Shown: positions 44,061 to 53,550, counted from the first letter of the stretch. The stretch is 64,000 nt of DNA from an uncultured Chitinophagaceae bacterium (GCA_937958995.1 CALGAP010000009.1:386006-450005); one strand, 5' to 3'. Notes: generated by a model not told the origin, from the letters alone. Numbers and translations: made by a program.

Positions 44061-44492
44061 AAAAGTTTGCAGGGCTTGTATGGAAAAAAGCCAATTTTGT
44101 TGTCTTCTATGAGCGATGACCTGGGCGGCGGCATATGGTGGCGCAAAGACAATTCTTCGAAAAATACTCCCTCGAATATGCCCGCAGCCATCTTAGCGGC
44201 ACGATTGTATAAAAAGTTTAGTAATCCTGGTGACCTGCAATGGGCGAAAGACATTTACCACTGGCAGAAATCTGTGTTGTACGATGCCAGCAGTGGATGG
44301 GTGTACGACAACATCGATAAGAACAGCACAAAAAATACTTCCTGGAAATTCACTTATAACCAGGGCACTTTTCTGGGTGCCGCACTGGAACTGTACAAAG
44401 CTACCGGAAGCTCCGGCTACCTGGGCGATGCTATTAAGGCCGCCGACTATGCGGTGAGCAGTGGCTTTCTTACCACCAGCTGGCATGGTTGA
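44061..44492 (+). pseudogene. Internal fragment of a GH76 (alpha-1,6-mannanase-type) protein
   Basis: The frame reads about 140 residues from TTG 44067, with no signal peptide. SMSDDLGGGIWWRKDNSSKN, AAILAARLYKKFSNPGDLQW and YNQGTFLGAALELYKATG are typical internal GH76 blocks. A whole GH76 domain is about 350-400 residues, and both the N-terminal and C-terminal parts are missing. The frame ends with a stop right after SSGFLTTSWHG. It lies just after the MhqD-like gene with no promoter seen, and looks like a gene remnant. A short product cannot be excluded. Confidence 0.75.
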
Positions 44493-44525
44493 CTATGTGA
44501 AGGCTTCATCGATGGAGTTGCAGCG

Positions 44526-45182
44526 CTATGTTAGCACTTTCTGGATCCATGCTTTTGTCTCAGCCACCAGCATCGACATCGTATCCGTCTTGCCAGCCTT
44601 AAAACTATGATCGGCATTTTCAATCTTCACCAGTTTCGCCTTTTTCAATGATTTGGTCACTTTGGTTATCAAATCCCATTCCGCCAGCGCATCCCGCGTG
44701 CCCTGCAGGAAAAGCATCGGCACTTTCACTTTTTTCAAATGATCGCCGCGTTCAACGGAGGGTTTGCCGGCGGCATGCAGTGGGAATCCGTAGAAGATAA
44801 TTCCTTTCACATCCGCATCGGGGTGCTCAGACAAATACTGCGAGCTCATCCTGCCGCCAAATGATTTTCCCGAGACAAATATGGGGAGTTTAGGAAAAAG
44901 ATCTCTTGCCCTGGCAATAGCCGCCTCAATAGCCTGGTGCGCCACCGCTGGTGAGTCGGGGCGGCCTTTTTTGTTTTCAGTAAAGGGAAAATTAAATCGA
45001 AGTGTTGCGATATTTTCTTCTCCTAAGCGCGTAGCCAGGGTTTCCATAAACACATGATCCATATTGGCGCCCGCGCCGTGGGCCAGCACCAGTACGCATA
45101 CAGGCTTTGCAGGCGCAATACAACGGGCAGAGACCTTACCTATAGTGGGAGAGACGCTGATCTTGAGTGATTTTTTTGCCAT
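44526..45182 (-). CDS. Alpha/beta hydrolase, KANL3/Tex30-like
   Basis: A 218-residue hydrolase of the KANL3/Tex30-like family. HGAGANMDHVFMETLATRLG forms the oxyanion region; the nucleophile lies in VSGKSFGGRMSSQYL; the Asp is in LQGTRDALAEWD and the His in IENADHSFKAG. The substrate is unknown. No signal peptide. Stands alone, convergent with the GH76 fragment. Confidence 0.85.
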   Translation of the reverse strand: MAKKSLKISVSPTIGKVSARCIAPAKPVCVLVLAHGAGANMDHVFMETLATRLGEENIATLRFNFPFTENKKGRPDSPAVAHQAIEAAIARARDLFPKLPIFVSGKSFGGRMSSQYLSEHPDADVKGIIFYGFPLHAAGKPSVERGDHLKKVKVPMLFLQGTRDALAEWDLITKVTKSLKKAKLVKIENADHSFKAGKTDTMSMLVAETKAWIQKVLT

Positions 45183-45264
45183 AAGGAAATTATTGCCAAA
45201 GCTAGGGGAAGCTCAGCTCATTCCAAAGGCCGGGTATTTGTTCTTCAACGTCCCGGGTGCGTTA

Positions 45265-46791
45265 TTATTCGTCAACGTCAAGCGTAGTCTCCCTCGGGAT
45301 GAATATTGTACGATACGACGCCCAACCCTTACTCCAGTAGCCTTTGATATCGCGCAGGGGTAACTCTTCGTCCCATACCAGCAGTTGCTCTTTAATCGGC
45401 GTTCCCTTGGTATAGACCACCACATATCCATCGGGCAACTTCACTACGTCGGTAATGAAAAAGCCTTTTTTGAAATTCGCCTGCATATCTTCCTCGTCCC
45501 ATCGGTTGTTTTCGTAAGCCCTGAGCGCCTGGTCAGAATAATTTTCTTCGCGCATCACGATCACCCAACGGTCGCCATATGCCATTTTGGTGATGTATTT
45601 GCCGTCTTTCCAATGTTTCCGGATATTTTGTATAGGAAAATCTTCCGCATTCACCGCCACTTCTTTCTTACCCGTGAGCAGAGGTGTAAACATAAAGGTC
45701 CATTTCCCTTTATTAAAGGAGAGCTGGGTCAGTGCACGATTGTCTTTATAATGTTCCAGCACCTTATCCCACATTTTGCTGAACTCAAAGTTGTGAAAGA
45801 AATTACTTTGCCAGTGAGTGGTAGTCTTCGACATGGTAATAAACAATTCTTCCTCGTAGCGGTTCCATTGCACGTCGGTATAGCGAAATCCTTCGTCGTA
45901 TTTCTTTTTTAATTCATCACTCCATTTTCTTCCGCGAAACCAGAACTGCTCGCCGTAGTTGATGCCTTTGGTAAAAATGAGCAGCCATTTCCCGTTCTTT
46001 AAACGCTCGCCCTTTTTGTTGATAAAGTAAGCTTCGGTGCCCTTCAATACTTCCGCCTCGCCACCTTCGAAGGGTTTCACTTTGTTGTATTCGGGTTGAA
46101 TGACAATTTTGCCCGACTTATCAATGAATCCCCATTTGCCTTTCACTTTAACCATAGCCATGCCCTCGCGGAATCTGCGTGCTGATTCAAACTGAAAAGG
46201 AATAATGGTTTCACCGCTGGCGTTAAGAAAGCCGAATTGATTATTCAATTGGGCTGCCACCAGTCCCTCCGAAAATGCATCGGTCATTTCATACTTGCAG
46301 GGTATCACCAGTTGGCCTTGCATGTTTACAAAGCCGTAGCGTAAGTCATCACCTACTTTTTTGCCCACACATACCATGCCTTCGCTGGGATAAAGCACGA
46401 GATCATACTCGTGCGGAATCACCAGTTTGCCTTTGTCCGAGATCATGCCCCAGCGACCGTTTTTCTGCGCGGGAGTATTACCTTGTATGAAGCCGTCGAA
46501 AAAACTTTCATATTCGAGCGGTATCACCACGGCTCCTTGTGTATTAATATAGCCGTATTTCTTTTTGTCGAGCGAAACTTTGGCAAGACCATCCTTGAAG
46601 TCGGTGGCAGAAGCGTATTTCAGAGGGATTACTTCATTGCCCTTTCGATCGATATAGCCATACTGGCCGCGGTACCTTACACGACGCAGGCCATCACTTT
46701 CTTCATATTGAAGATCGTACGGATTATCACTTGTCTGGGTAAAAGCGAAGGAGGAAATCAGTATTCCCAAAAATAGAAAAGTAGTTTTCAC
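45265..46791 (-). CDS. WG-repeat protein
   Basis: A 508-residue secreted protein: signal peptide (about 1-19, SSFAFTQTS), then about ten WG repeats (for example YGYINTQGAVVIPLEYESFF, WGFIDKSGKIVIQPEYNKVK) to about residue 270. The C-terminal half differs and has Trp/Tyr-rich units (WNRYEEELFITMSKTTTHWQ, DRWVIVMREENYSDQALRAY), perhaps a second, more divergent repeat array. The function is unknown; such proteins usually bind partners at the cell envelope. Confidence 0.85.
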   Translation of the reverse strand: MKTTFLFLGILISSFAFTQTSDNPYDLQYEESDGLRRVRYRGQYGYIDRKGNEVIPLKYASATDFKDGLAKVSLDKKKYGYINTQGAVVIPLEYESFFDGFIQGNTPAQKNGRWGMISDKGKLVIPHEYDLVLYPSEGMVCVGKKVGDDLRYGFVNMQGQLVIPCKYEMTDAFSEGLVAAQLNNQFGFLNASGETIIPFQFESARRFREGMAMVKVKGKWGFIDKSGKIVIQPEYNKVKPFEGGEAEVLKGTEAYFINKKGERLKNGKWLLIFTKGINYGEQFWFRGRKWSDELKKKYDEGFRYTDVQWNRYEEELFITMSKTTTHWQSNFFHNFEFSKMWDKVLEHYKDNRALTQLSFNKGKWTFMFTPLLTGKKEVAVNAEDFPIQNIRKHWKDGKYITKMAYGDRWVIVMREENYSDQALRAYENNRWDEEDMQANFKKGFFITDVVKLPDGYVVVYTKGTPIKEQLLVWDEELPLRDIKGYWSKGWASYRTIFIPRETTLDVDE

Positions 46792-46928
46792 AAAAGGTAA
46801 GTTTAGGGTTGCGTGTAAAATACCGCAATTAACGTGAGCTTTTCTCTTTTCGCATTAAAAGTGCATGAAAAATTTTTTTGATGCGGGAATATGACCTATC
46901 CGGATAGATGGATTGCCTGATTGAAACA

Positions 46929-47708
46929 TTAATTCATATACACTGCTTTAAATCTGGCCAGCACCTGTTCTCCCTTGTTTAAACTCAAATCATCTCCTGA
47001 AAGCGTGTAACTATCCGCTTCCTGCAATGCTTTTAAGAAGTTTTGTTCAGTCTGCATCGAAGGGCAGGCCATGAGCGTACTCATCATTTGCGAAAATTTG
47101 ATGCGGTTTATACTGCGCACTTCAACACTGCCGCTGATGGCATTGCAGCCGCCGTTGCCGTTTACCCGGTTGTCGGCTTCTTTGATTATGATATGTGGTT
47201 CTCTTCCCATGCCGGAATCTACTGTTACCGGCTGCCCTTCCAGCTCTGTCAGTTTCCAGTATTTTTCAAGGATATCAAAATTGGATTTGGTGAGTATAAA
47301 TTCAGTTGCGATTTCTCCGGTAATTTTGTTGCCCGCCTCGTCGAGCTGCGTAAGTGTATTCTCACCAACGAAGAATTTTGTTGTTTGATTGCTGTTGCTT
47401 TCGAGTGTTATGGTATTTCCTTTGTCGTTCCACGAAAATTTGCCGGTATACTCCAGTTGCGCGCCTTCTCTCTCGAGGTATTTCATGGTCATCCGGTAGG
47501 TCAGATCTTTATTGAGGTAAACGGTGGTTTGAATGCCCGGGCAATCAGCGCAGGGAATAATGCCGCGGTAGGCGCCATCCCAGTCGAGCGCATTCTGGCT
47601 ATTATGTGCTCCATCAGCAGCCGACGTGCCGGTTTGCTGGTTGCCGCCGCAGGCAGCGAGAATAGAAAGGACGAAGAAGGTTGCCAGATGGATGAAATTG
47701 TTTTTCAT
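46929..47708 (-). CDS. NlpE/META-domain lipoprotein
   Basis: A 259-residue lipoprotein with lipobox LAAC (Cys 20). An NlpE N-terminal-like domain (about 45-135) contains the CADC motif in RGIIPCADCPGIQTTVYL; a META/HslJ domain follows (about 150-255: YWKLTELEGQPV, GGCNAISGSVEVRSINRIKF, TLMACPSMQTEQNFLKALQE). Such proteins act in envelope stress and copper or surface sensing. Both domains are complete. Divergent from the SDR operon, with a 470-base spacer. Confidence 0.88.
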   Translation of the reverse strand: MKNNFIHLATFFVLSILAACGGNQQTGTSAADGAHNSQNALDWDGAYRGIIPCADCPGIQTTVYLNKDLTYRMTMKYLEREGAQLEYTGKFSWNDKGNTITLESNSNQTTKFFVGENTLTQLDEAGNKITGEIATEFILTKSNFDILEKYWKLTELEGQPVTVDSGMGREPHIIIKEADNRVNGNGGCNAISGSVEVRSINRIKFSQMMSTLMACPSMQTEQNFLKALQEADSYTLSGDDLSLNKGEQVLARFKAVYMN

Positions 47709-47880
47709 AAAAAAGTTTTTGGTGTTGCGGAAATAATGATTCCTCAGTTCTCAGACGGATTTTTCGGTTTTCTGTTGCTGCTGGTATATAGGAGAGGTCT
47801 TGAAGGTCAAACTTGTTTCACAATTTACTAATAGCTGCAGGATGCGGGCTGGCCTTGCGGCCTCTTTTTGAGGGGTAAAA

Positions 47881-47928
47881 AAATTACTCAATGTACTGAG
47901 CAATTTTACTTAAAACATTGAGTAATTT
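47881..47928. promoter_or_regulatory. Repeated TTACTCA / TGAGTAA sites in the divergent spacer
   Basis: AAATTACTCAATGT (47881-47894) and ACATTGAGTAATTT (47915-47928) are exact reverse complements 20 bases apart, with an extra TGAGCAA half-site at 47897-47903 in the gap. They look like regulator sites between the NlpE/META gene and the SDR operon. In the rest of the 470-base spacer (47709-48178) I see nothing else. Confidence 0.5.
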
Positions 47929-48178
47929 CCAAAACATGTTTGAAAAGATTTGTTTACAGTCACTTATAAAAACAATTTTGGGGCAGAATGGAGCAGATTA
48001 GTTATTACTTTTATATTAATGCCGGAATATGGAAAACTCCCACCATTCTAATTCTTACCATCTGGATAACATAGGGGCATTCACGATTTAACTACATCAT
48101 TCGCCGATTCGGATACACCAGAGTTCTTGTTTCTGACCAGCTTTGCATCATTATCTCAAACAATTAAAATCAAGGATA

Positions 48179-49075
48179 ATGGAAGCAAAGAAAGTTTGGT
48201 TTGTGACAGGAGCTTCAAAAGGTTTGGGGCTTGCACTGGTAAGAAAATTATTGGCAAATGGCTACCGCGTAGCTGCTACCTCGCGAAACAAGCAGGCATT
48301 GACTGATCAACTCGGACCAGCATCGGATGCGTTCTTGCCGCTTGAGGTCAATTTGTCCGACAATGATGACGTGCAGCATGCTATTGAAAAGAGTGTGGCA
48401 CAGTTTGGCAAAATCGATGTGGTGGTAAACAATGCCGGTTATGCACAATTCGGCACCCCCGAAGAACTCACTGACGAAGAGATACGCCAGAATTTTGAAA
48501 TTAATGTATTTGGCTTACTGAATGTAACCCGGAATGTAATGCCTCATCTGCGGGCGAGAAAGTCGGGACACATCATCAACATGGCATCCATCGGAGGTTT
48601 TACAGGAGCTTTCCCGGGTGCCGCCATCTATTGTGCCACCAAGTTTGCCGTGGCCGGGCTCACCGAGGCATTATCGGCCGACGTCAAAGAATTTGGTATT
48701 TCGGCAACCGTGGTTTATCCGGGTTATTTCCGCACTAATTTCCTGGACAAGGGTTCGCTTCGCCTTCCCAAAAATCAAATTAAGGAATATACCGCCTCGG
48801 CCAATCTCGCCCAGTGGCATGCCAACGAACAAAACGGCCATCAACCTGGCGGTCCTCAAAAAGCCGCTGCAGCTTTTAAAGAAGTGGCAGAAATGGAGAA
48901 ACCGCCCTTGCACCTGTTCCTGGGAAGTGATTCTTTGCAGCTGGCCCAGGAAAAGATCGAAGTAATACAAAATGCACTGCGTGAGCACCAGGCACTGAGC
49001 ACATCAACGGATTTTTTAACATCATCAGAAAATGTGGAACAATGGAAAAACAATTCATCATCAATCATGGTTTAA
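48179..49075 (+). CDS. SDR-family oxidoreductase
   Basis: A 298-residue short-chain dehydrogenase/reductase. NAD(P) site VTGASKGLGLAL, NNAGYA, catalytic Ser/Tyr/Lys with IYCATKFAVAGLTEAL, and VVYPGYFRTNFLDKG. ATG 48179 is preferred: the reading from 48143 adds residues without support. It overlaps the SnoaL-Atu4866 gene by 34 bases, and an AraC-type regulator follows, a three-gene operon. The substrate is unknown. Confidence 0.92.
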   Translation: MEAKKVWFVTGASKGLGLALVRKLLANGYRVAATSRNKQALTDQLGPASDAFLPLEVNLSDNDDVQHAIEKSVAQFGKIDVVVNNAGYAQFGTPEELTDEEIRQNFEINVFGLLNVTRNVMPHLRARKSGHIINMASIGGFTGAFPGAAIYCATKFAVAGLTEALSADVKEFGISATVVYPGYFRTNFLDKGSLRLPKNQIKEYTASANLAQWHANEQNGHQPGGPQKAAAAFKEVAEMEKPPLHLFLGSDSLQLAQEKIEVIQNALREHQALSTSTDFLTSSENVEQWKNNSSSIMV

Positions 49076-49815
49076 TACTAACACTCTTATTGGGAAGCAC
49101 AGCATGTACTTCCCAGGGACAACAAGCAGACCGCTCATCCATTATGGACCGGACCGCAATGGAGGAGGCAACGACAATTGTTGCTAATCAATTTGTGAAA
49201 TGGAAGAATAATGAAGGCAGCTTTTTCGACATACTGGCGGAAGATGTGGTTTGGACCGTGAGTGGGCAATCGCCGGTTTCAGGTACTTACAACGGAAAAG
49301 CGGAGTTTATTGAAAAAGCTGTAAAGCCGATTTTGGAAAAATTGAAGTCGCCACTGCAACTTGAACTCATCAGCCTGACGAATGACGGAACTCATGTCTG
49401 GCTTCATTTTAGCGCCAGTGCTACCACTATTTCGGGCGGCACTTATAAAAATGATTATGTGTGGAAACTTGAGGTTAAAGACGGAAAAATCATCCAGGCA
49501 ACGGCTTTTCTCGACACCTATGAACTCACCAATTTGATTAACAATACAGCAGCTACTATGAATAAGACGATAGAAGAAACTAAGGAATACATAGGAGTGT
49601 GGGTGACCGAAGACGGTTACATCCGGCATGAACTATTGCCCAACAACAGGTATGATGAAGCGCGCGGCAATCGCAAAAGCGCTTACCAGGGCAGTTACAA
49701 GGTAACAGGAAATCATATTGACTATAAAGACGACACCGGTTTTTCGGCAGACGGAGAATTCAGAAATGGTATTTTATACCATGCCGGAATGATTTTATAC
49801 AAAGAGAAAAATTAG
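49042..49815 (+). CDS. SnoaL-like plus Atu4866 domain lipoprotein
   Basis: A 257-residue fusion. Lipobox GSTAC (Cys 22). Residues 40-165 form an NTF2/SnoaL-like domain (FFDILAEDVVWTVSGQSPVS, YVWKLEVKDGKIIQATAFLD). From residue 173, MNKTIEETKEYIGVWVTEDG, the protein reads as an Atu4866 domain (ELLPNNRYDEARGNRKSAYQ, GILYHAGMILY). The Met at 173 (codon 49558) sits where a separate Atu4866 gene would start, so this may be a fusion of two genes. Overlaps the SDR stop by 34 bases. Confidence 0.78.
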   Translation: MEKQFIINHGLILTLLLGSTACTSQGQQADRSSIMDRTAMEEATTIVANQFVKWKNNEGSFFDILAEDVVWTVSGQSPVSGTYNGKAEFIEKAVKPILEKLKSPLQLELISLTNDGTHVWLHFSASATTISGGTYKNDYVWKLEVKDGKIIQATAFLDTYELTNLINNTAATMNKTIEETKEYIGVWVTEDGYIRHELLPNNRYDEARGNRKSAYQGSYKVTGNHIDYKDDTGFSADGEFRNGILYHAGMILYKEKN

Positions 49816-49822
49816 TTGAACA

Positions 49823-50737
49823 ATGGCAAAAGCATACCGACTCAATTCCATTGCCGAATTTCATTCGTTTTGCAATCTTCCCGGTCCCGATCATCCGTTG
49901 ATCAGCCTGATCGATTACAGCAAAGTGTCTTATCCTTTCGATGAAAGTTGTGTGAAATGGGTACAGGATTTCTATACTATTGGATTGAAGAGGAATGTGA
50001 ATGCCAGGTTTAACTACGGGCAACAAGTGTATGATTTCGATTCCGGGGTTTTGTCTTTTATTGCACCGCTTCAGTTTCTGAAAATAGAAATCAACCAACA
50101 TGTTGTAGCAGAACCAACGGGCTGGCTCTTATTGATTCATCCTGATTTCTTATGGAATACTCCGTTAGCCAAGAAGATAAAAACCTTTGATTTTTTCCAA
50201 TACGCGGTAAACGAGGCGCTTTTCCTTTCCGATAAAGAGGAGAAGATAATAGTTGACATATTGCTGAGCATAAAACAAGAATATCAATCAAATATTGATA
50301 AGTTTAGTCAAGATTTAATTATCAACCAGGTCGAAAGATTGCTCATTTATTCAGAGCGATTCTACGAGCGGCAATTTTTTACCAGGAAACGCTCCAGTAC
50401 GGAATTGCTGGACCGGTTTGAAGCAGTGCTCAACCAGGCTTTTGAATACGAGAATGTGTTGAAAAACGGCATTCCTTCTGTGACCTTTATAGCGGAACAG
50501 CTTCATATTTCTCCCAATTACCTGGGAACGCTATTGCGATTGTATACCAGTCAGAATACGCAACAGCATATCCAAAACCGCCTTCTGACCTATGCCAAAG
50601 AAAAGCTGAGCACAACTGAAGAATCCATAAGCGAAATAGCGTATTCTTTAGGCTTTGAACATCCACAGTCATTTAGCAAACTGTTCAAGCAAAAAACCGG
50701 TCAAACGCCTCTGGAATTCAGGCAATCGTTTAATTGA
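49823..50737 (+). CDS. AraC-family transcriptional regulator
   Basis: A 304-residue regulator with an N-terminal cupin-like sensing domain (about 1-190) and a C-terminal AraC HTH pair (about 205-300): FIAEQLHISPNYLGTLLRLY and ISEIAYSLGFEHPQSFSKLF, followed by KQKTGQTPLEFRQ. It starts 7 bases after the SnoaL-Atu4866 gene. It probably controls this operon, perhaps through the repeated sites at 47881-47928 (inference). Confidence 0.92.
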   Translation: MAKAYRLNSIAEFHSFCNLPGPDHPLISLIDYSKVSYPFDESCVKWVQDFYTIGLKRNVNARFNYGQQVYDFDSGVLSFIAPLQFLKIEINQHVVAEPTGWLLLIHPDFLWNTPLAKKIKTFDFFQYAVNEALFLSDKEEKIIVDILLSIKQEYQSNIDKFSQDLIINQVERLLIYSERFYERQFFTRKRSSTELLDRFEAVLNQAFEYENVLKNGIPSVTFIAEQLHISPNYLGTLLRLYTSQNTQQHIQNRLLTYAKEKLSTTEESISEIAYSLGFEHPQSFSKLFKQKTGQTPLEFRQSFN

Positions 50738-50848
50738 GCAGATGTTTGGTTATGTGCAAAGGAAGCCGGGGATTTTCGGTACCTGCCAGACCAGGCAATT
50801 CCCAGGAATGATGGATGGTGGGTCGGCGAAACCGTAGCCCACCAAGCA

Positions 50849-50877
50849 AAAGGGCTCCTCTGGAAGAGAAGCCCTTT
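50849..50877 (-). terminator. Hairpin between the AraC gene and tRNA-Glu
   Basis: AAAGGGCT (50849-50856) pairs with AGCCCTTT (50870-50877), with an inner CTCT/AGAG stem and one mismatch. On the minus strand the stem runs into TTTTGCTT, so it fits termination of the leftward tRNA. Confidence 0.7.
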
Positions 50878-50902
50878 GATCATTTTGCCCTTTGAAAGCT
50901 TG

Positions 50903-50974
50903 TACCGCGTACGGGATTCGAACCCGTATCACCACCGTGAAAGGGTGGTGTCCTAGCCCTTAGACGAACGCGGC
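50903..50974 (-). tRNA. tRNA-Glu (anticodon TTC)
   Basis: A 72-nt cloverleaf on the minus strand. Acceptor GCCGCGT / ACGCGGT (one G-U pair), D-arm GTCTAAGGGCTAGGAC, anticodon stem CCACC / GGTGG with loop CTTTCAC (anticodon TTC), T-arm CGGGTTCGAATCCCG, discriminator A. The 3' CCA is not encoded. Confidence 0.95.
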
Positions 50975-51162
50975 TGATTTTCACCATTTTCCCGGGTATT
51001 ACCCCGGGTTTTTGGGACGGCAAAGATAATAGGCAAAATATTCAACCCCAAATAAATTTCAACTTTCCTGTGGTAAGCGGCATTCCCGGGTTTGAACATT
51101 TGGGCAGTAAGTTTTTGTTGTAACTTCACAGCCGCATTTATAACCTAAAAATATTATTGAAA

Positions 51163-52206
51163 ATGAGCACAGTTAAAGTCGCGATCAACGGTTTTGGACG
51201 TATTGGCCGGTTGGTGTACCGCCAGATCTACCAAATGGAAGGAATCGACGTGGTGGCAGTCAACGATCTGACAAGTCCTAAGGTGTTGGCGCACCTTTTA
51301 AAATATGATAGTGCACAGGGGCCCTTCAAGGCTGAAGTAAAGGCTACTGAAAACTCCATCATCGTTAACGGCGATGAGGTAAGAATATATGCACAGAGAA
51401 ATCCGGCCGAAATTCCCTGGAAGGACCACGACGTAGACGTGGTGCTGGAATGTACCGGCTTTTTCACTGATAAAGACAAAGCCTCGGCCCACCTTACCGC
51501 CGGCGCTAAAAGAGTGGTGATCTCGGCACCCGCTACCGGCGACCTCAAGACCATCGTGTTTAATGTGAACCACGATATTCTTGACGGTACCGAGACCGTG
51601 ATCAGCTGTGCCAGCTGTACCACCAACTGCCTGGCCCCGATGGCGAAAGTGCTCGACGAACAATTTGGTATCGTAAATGGTCTGATGACCACCATCCACG
51701 CTTATACCAACGACCAGAATACACAGGATGCTCCCCATGCCAAAGGCGACCTCCGCCGCGCCAGGGCAGCCGCTGTGAATATTGTTCCCAACAGCACCGG
51801 CGCCGCCAAGGCTATCGGACTGGTACTGCCCAACCTGAAAGGCAAGATGGACGGCTCGGCACAACGAGTGCCCACTATTACCGGTTCACTCACCGAGGTG
51901 ACAGCCATCCTGAAAAAGAAAGTGACCGTGGAAGAAGTTAACGCCGCCATGAAGGCCGCCAGCAACGAAAGCTTCGGCTACACCGAAGACGAAATCGTGA
52001 GCAGCGATATTATCGGCAGTACCTATGGCTCACTCTTCGACGCCACCCAGACCCGCGTTCAAAACGTAGGCGATACCCAACTCGTACGCGTGGTAGGCTG
52101 GTACGATAACGAAATGAGCTACGTAAGCCAGCTCGTTCGCACCCTCAACTATTTCGCAAGATTAATCGGAAAACCTGCAGCTAAAGCAGAGAAAGCGCAA
52201 GCATAA
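51163..52206 (+). CDS. gap: Glyceraldehyde-3-phosphate dehydrogenase, type I
   Basis: A 347-residue GAPDH for glycolysis. NAD site INGFGRIGRLVYRQI, catalytic Cys in SCASCTTNCLAPMAKVLDEQ, catalytic His in TTIHAYTNDQNTQDAPH, and GWYDNEMSYVSQLVRTL. ATG 51163 is chosen over TTG 51157. pgk follows on the same strand after 111 bases that hold an inverted repeat. Confidence 0.96.
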   Translation: MSTVKVAINGFGRIGRLVYRQIYQMEGIDVVAVNDLTSPKVLAHLLKYDSAQGPFKAEVKATENSIIVNGDEVRIYAQRNPAEIPWKDHDVDVVLECTGFFTDKDKASAHLTAGAKRVVISAPATGDLKTIVFNVNHDILDGTETVISCASCTTNCLAPMAKVLDEQFGIVNGLMTTIHAYTNDQNTQDAPHAKGDLRRARAAAVNIVPNSTGAAKAIGLVLPNLKGKMDGSAQRVPTITGSLTEVTAILKKKVTVEEVNAAMKAASNESFGYTEDEIVSSDIIGSTYGSLFDATQTRVQNVGDTQLVRVVGWYDNEMSYVSQLVRTLNYFARLIGKPAAKAEKAQA

Positions 52207-52217
52207 ATTCAGTTATC

Positions 52218-52307
52218 GGGTTTTGGGTTTTGAGTTTCGGGTTCTTTGGTTCAATCTTGCACCTGGACCATGGAGCAACACGAAACCCAAAACCCGAAAC
52301 CCGAAAC
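52218..52307. repeat. Inverted AACCCGAAAC-type repeat between gap and pgk
   Basis: GGGTTTTGGGTTTTGAGTTT (from 52218) faces CGAAACCCAAAACCCGAAAC (from 52281), with mismatches. The same wording recurs at 62126-62289, near 21042-21070 and weakly near 27165-27185. Confidence 0.6.
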
Positions 52308-52317
52308 TATTTAAACT

Positions 52318-53514
52318 ATGTCAACATTCTCCCAGCACAACTTCTCCAACCAGAAAGCCCTGATCCGGGTTGACTTTAACGTTCCGCTTGATAAAAAGAC
52401 ATTTGAGATTACAGATGACACGCGCATCAGAGCAGCGATTCCTACCATTCAAAAAATATTGAAGGATGGCGGTAGCGTGATATTGATGAGTCATTTGGGA
52501 AGACCGAAAGAAGGTCCCGAAGACAAGTATTCGTTGAAGCACGTGGTGTCACACTTGTCGAAACTGCTGGGCAAGCAGGTGCAGTTTGCAGATGATTGTA
52601 TTGGAAAACAGGCTTACGATTTAGCCAGTCAGCTGAAGCCCGGCGATGTGCTGCTGCTCGAAAACCTGCGCTTTTATAAAGAAGAAGAAAAAGGCGATGA
52701 AGGTTTTGCAGAAAAACTCAGCAAGCTGGGCGACGTATATGTGAATGATGCTTTCGGCACTGCTCACCGCGCCCATGCCTCCACCGCCGTGATCGCGAAA
52801 TTTTTCCCTGGCGATAAAAAAATGTTTGGCCTGCTGATGGAAGGAGAAGTGAACAGCGCGGAAAAAATTTTGCATAAGGCAGAAAAACCTTTCACTGCCA
52901 TCATTGGTGGCGCGAAAGTGTCGGATAAGATTCTCATTATCGAAAACCTGCTCGAAAGAGCTACTGATATTATTATTGGCGGCGGCATGGCTTACACCTT
53001 TATGAAAGCGCAGGGCGGCCATATCGGCAATTCGCTGTGCGAAGACGATCGCCTGGATGTAGCCAACGAGCTGCTGAAGAAGGCAGCGGCCAAAGGCGTG
53101 CGCATCCATCTTCCTTCCGATTCGGTGATTGCCGACAAATTTGATGCATCCGCAGAAACATCTGCAGCTCCCAGCAATAATATCCCCGATGGCTGGATGG
53201 GACTCGATATAGGACCCACTGCTGCCGACCAGTTCAGCAACGTGATCAAACAATCGAAAACCGTGCTCTGGAACGGTCCGATGGGTGTGTTTGAAATGGA
53301 GAAATTTCAGCACGGCACCAGGGCAGTGGCTACCGCCGTGGCCGAAGCCACGCAAAACGGAGCCTTCTCGCTGGTGGGCGGTGGCGACAGCGTTGCCGCT
53401 GTAAACCAATTTGGTTTTGCTGATAAGGTAAGTTATGTATCTACCGGCGGTGGCGCGATGCTCGAATTTTTTGAAGGAAAAGAACTGCCAGGCATTGCCG
53501 CTATAAGGGGATAG
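52318..53514 (+). CDS. pgk: Phosphoglycerate kinase
   Basis: A 398-residue PGK that makes ATP from 1,3-bisphosphoglycerate. Signature LIRVDFNVPLD near the N-terminus, LMSHLGRPKEGPEDKYSLK, FGTAHRAHAST, FTAIIGGAKVSDKI, WNGPMGVFE, and the C-terminal GGGDSVAAV. Complete. Downstream of gap, forming the usual glycolytic pair. Confidence 0.97.
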   Translation: MSTFSQHNFSNQKALIRVDFNVPLDKKTFEITDDTRIRAAIPTIQKILKDGGSVILMSHLGRPKEGPEDKYSLKHVVSHLSKLLGKQVQFADDCIGKQAYDLASQLKPGDVLLLENLRFYKEEEKGDEGFAEKLSKLGDVYVNDAFGTAHRAHASTAVIAKFFPGDKKMFGLLMEGEVNSAEKILHKAEKPFTAIIGGAKVSDKILIIENLLERATDIIIGGGMAYTFMKAQGGHIGNSLCEDDRLDVANELLKKAAAKGVRIHLPSDSVIADKFDASAETSAAPSNNIPDGWMGLDIGPTAADQFSNVIKQSKTVLWNGPMGVFEMEKFQHGTRAVATAVAEATQNGAFSLVGGGDSVAAVNQFGFADKVSYVSTGGGAMLEFFEGKELPGIAAIRG

Positions 53515-53550
53515 TCTTAAATTAGCTGATTATCCACCAAACCCTGTCTT

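Noticed and set aside
52218..52307. AACCCGAAAC repeats as a possible CRISPR array
   Set aside because: The units are irregular, adjacent and without spacers; no cas genes in the window.
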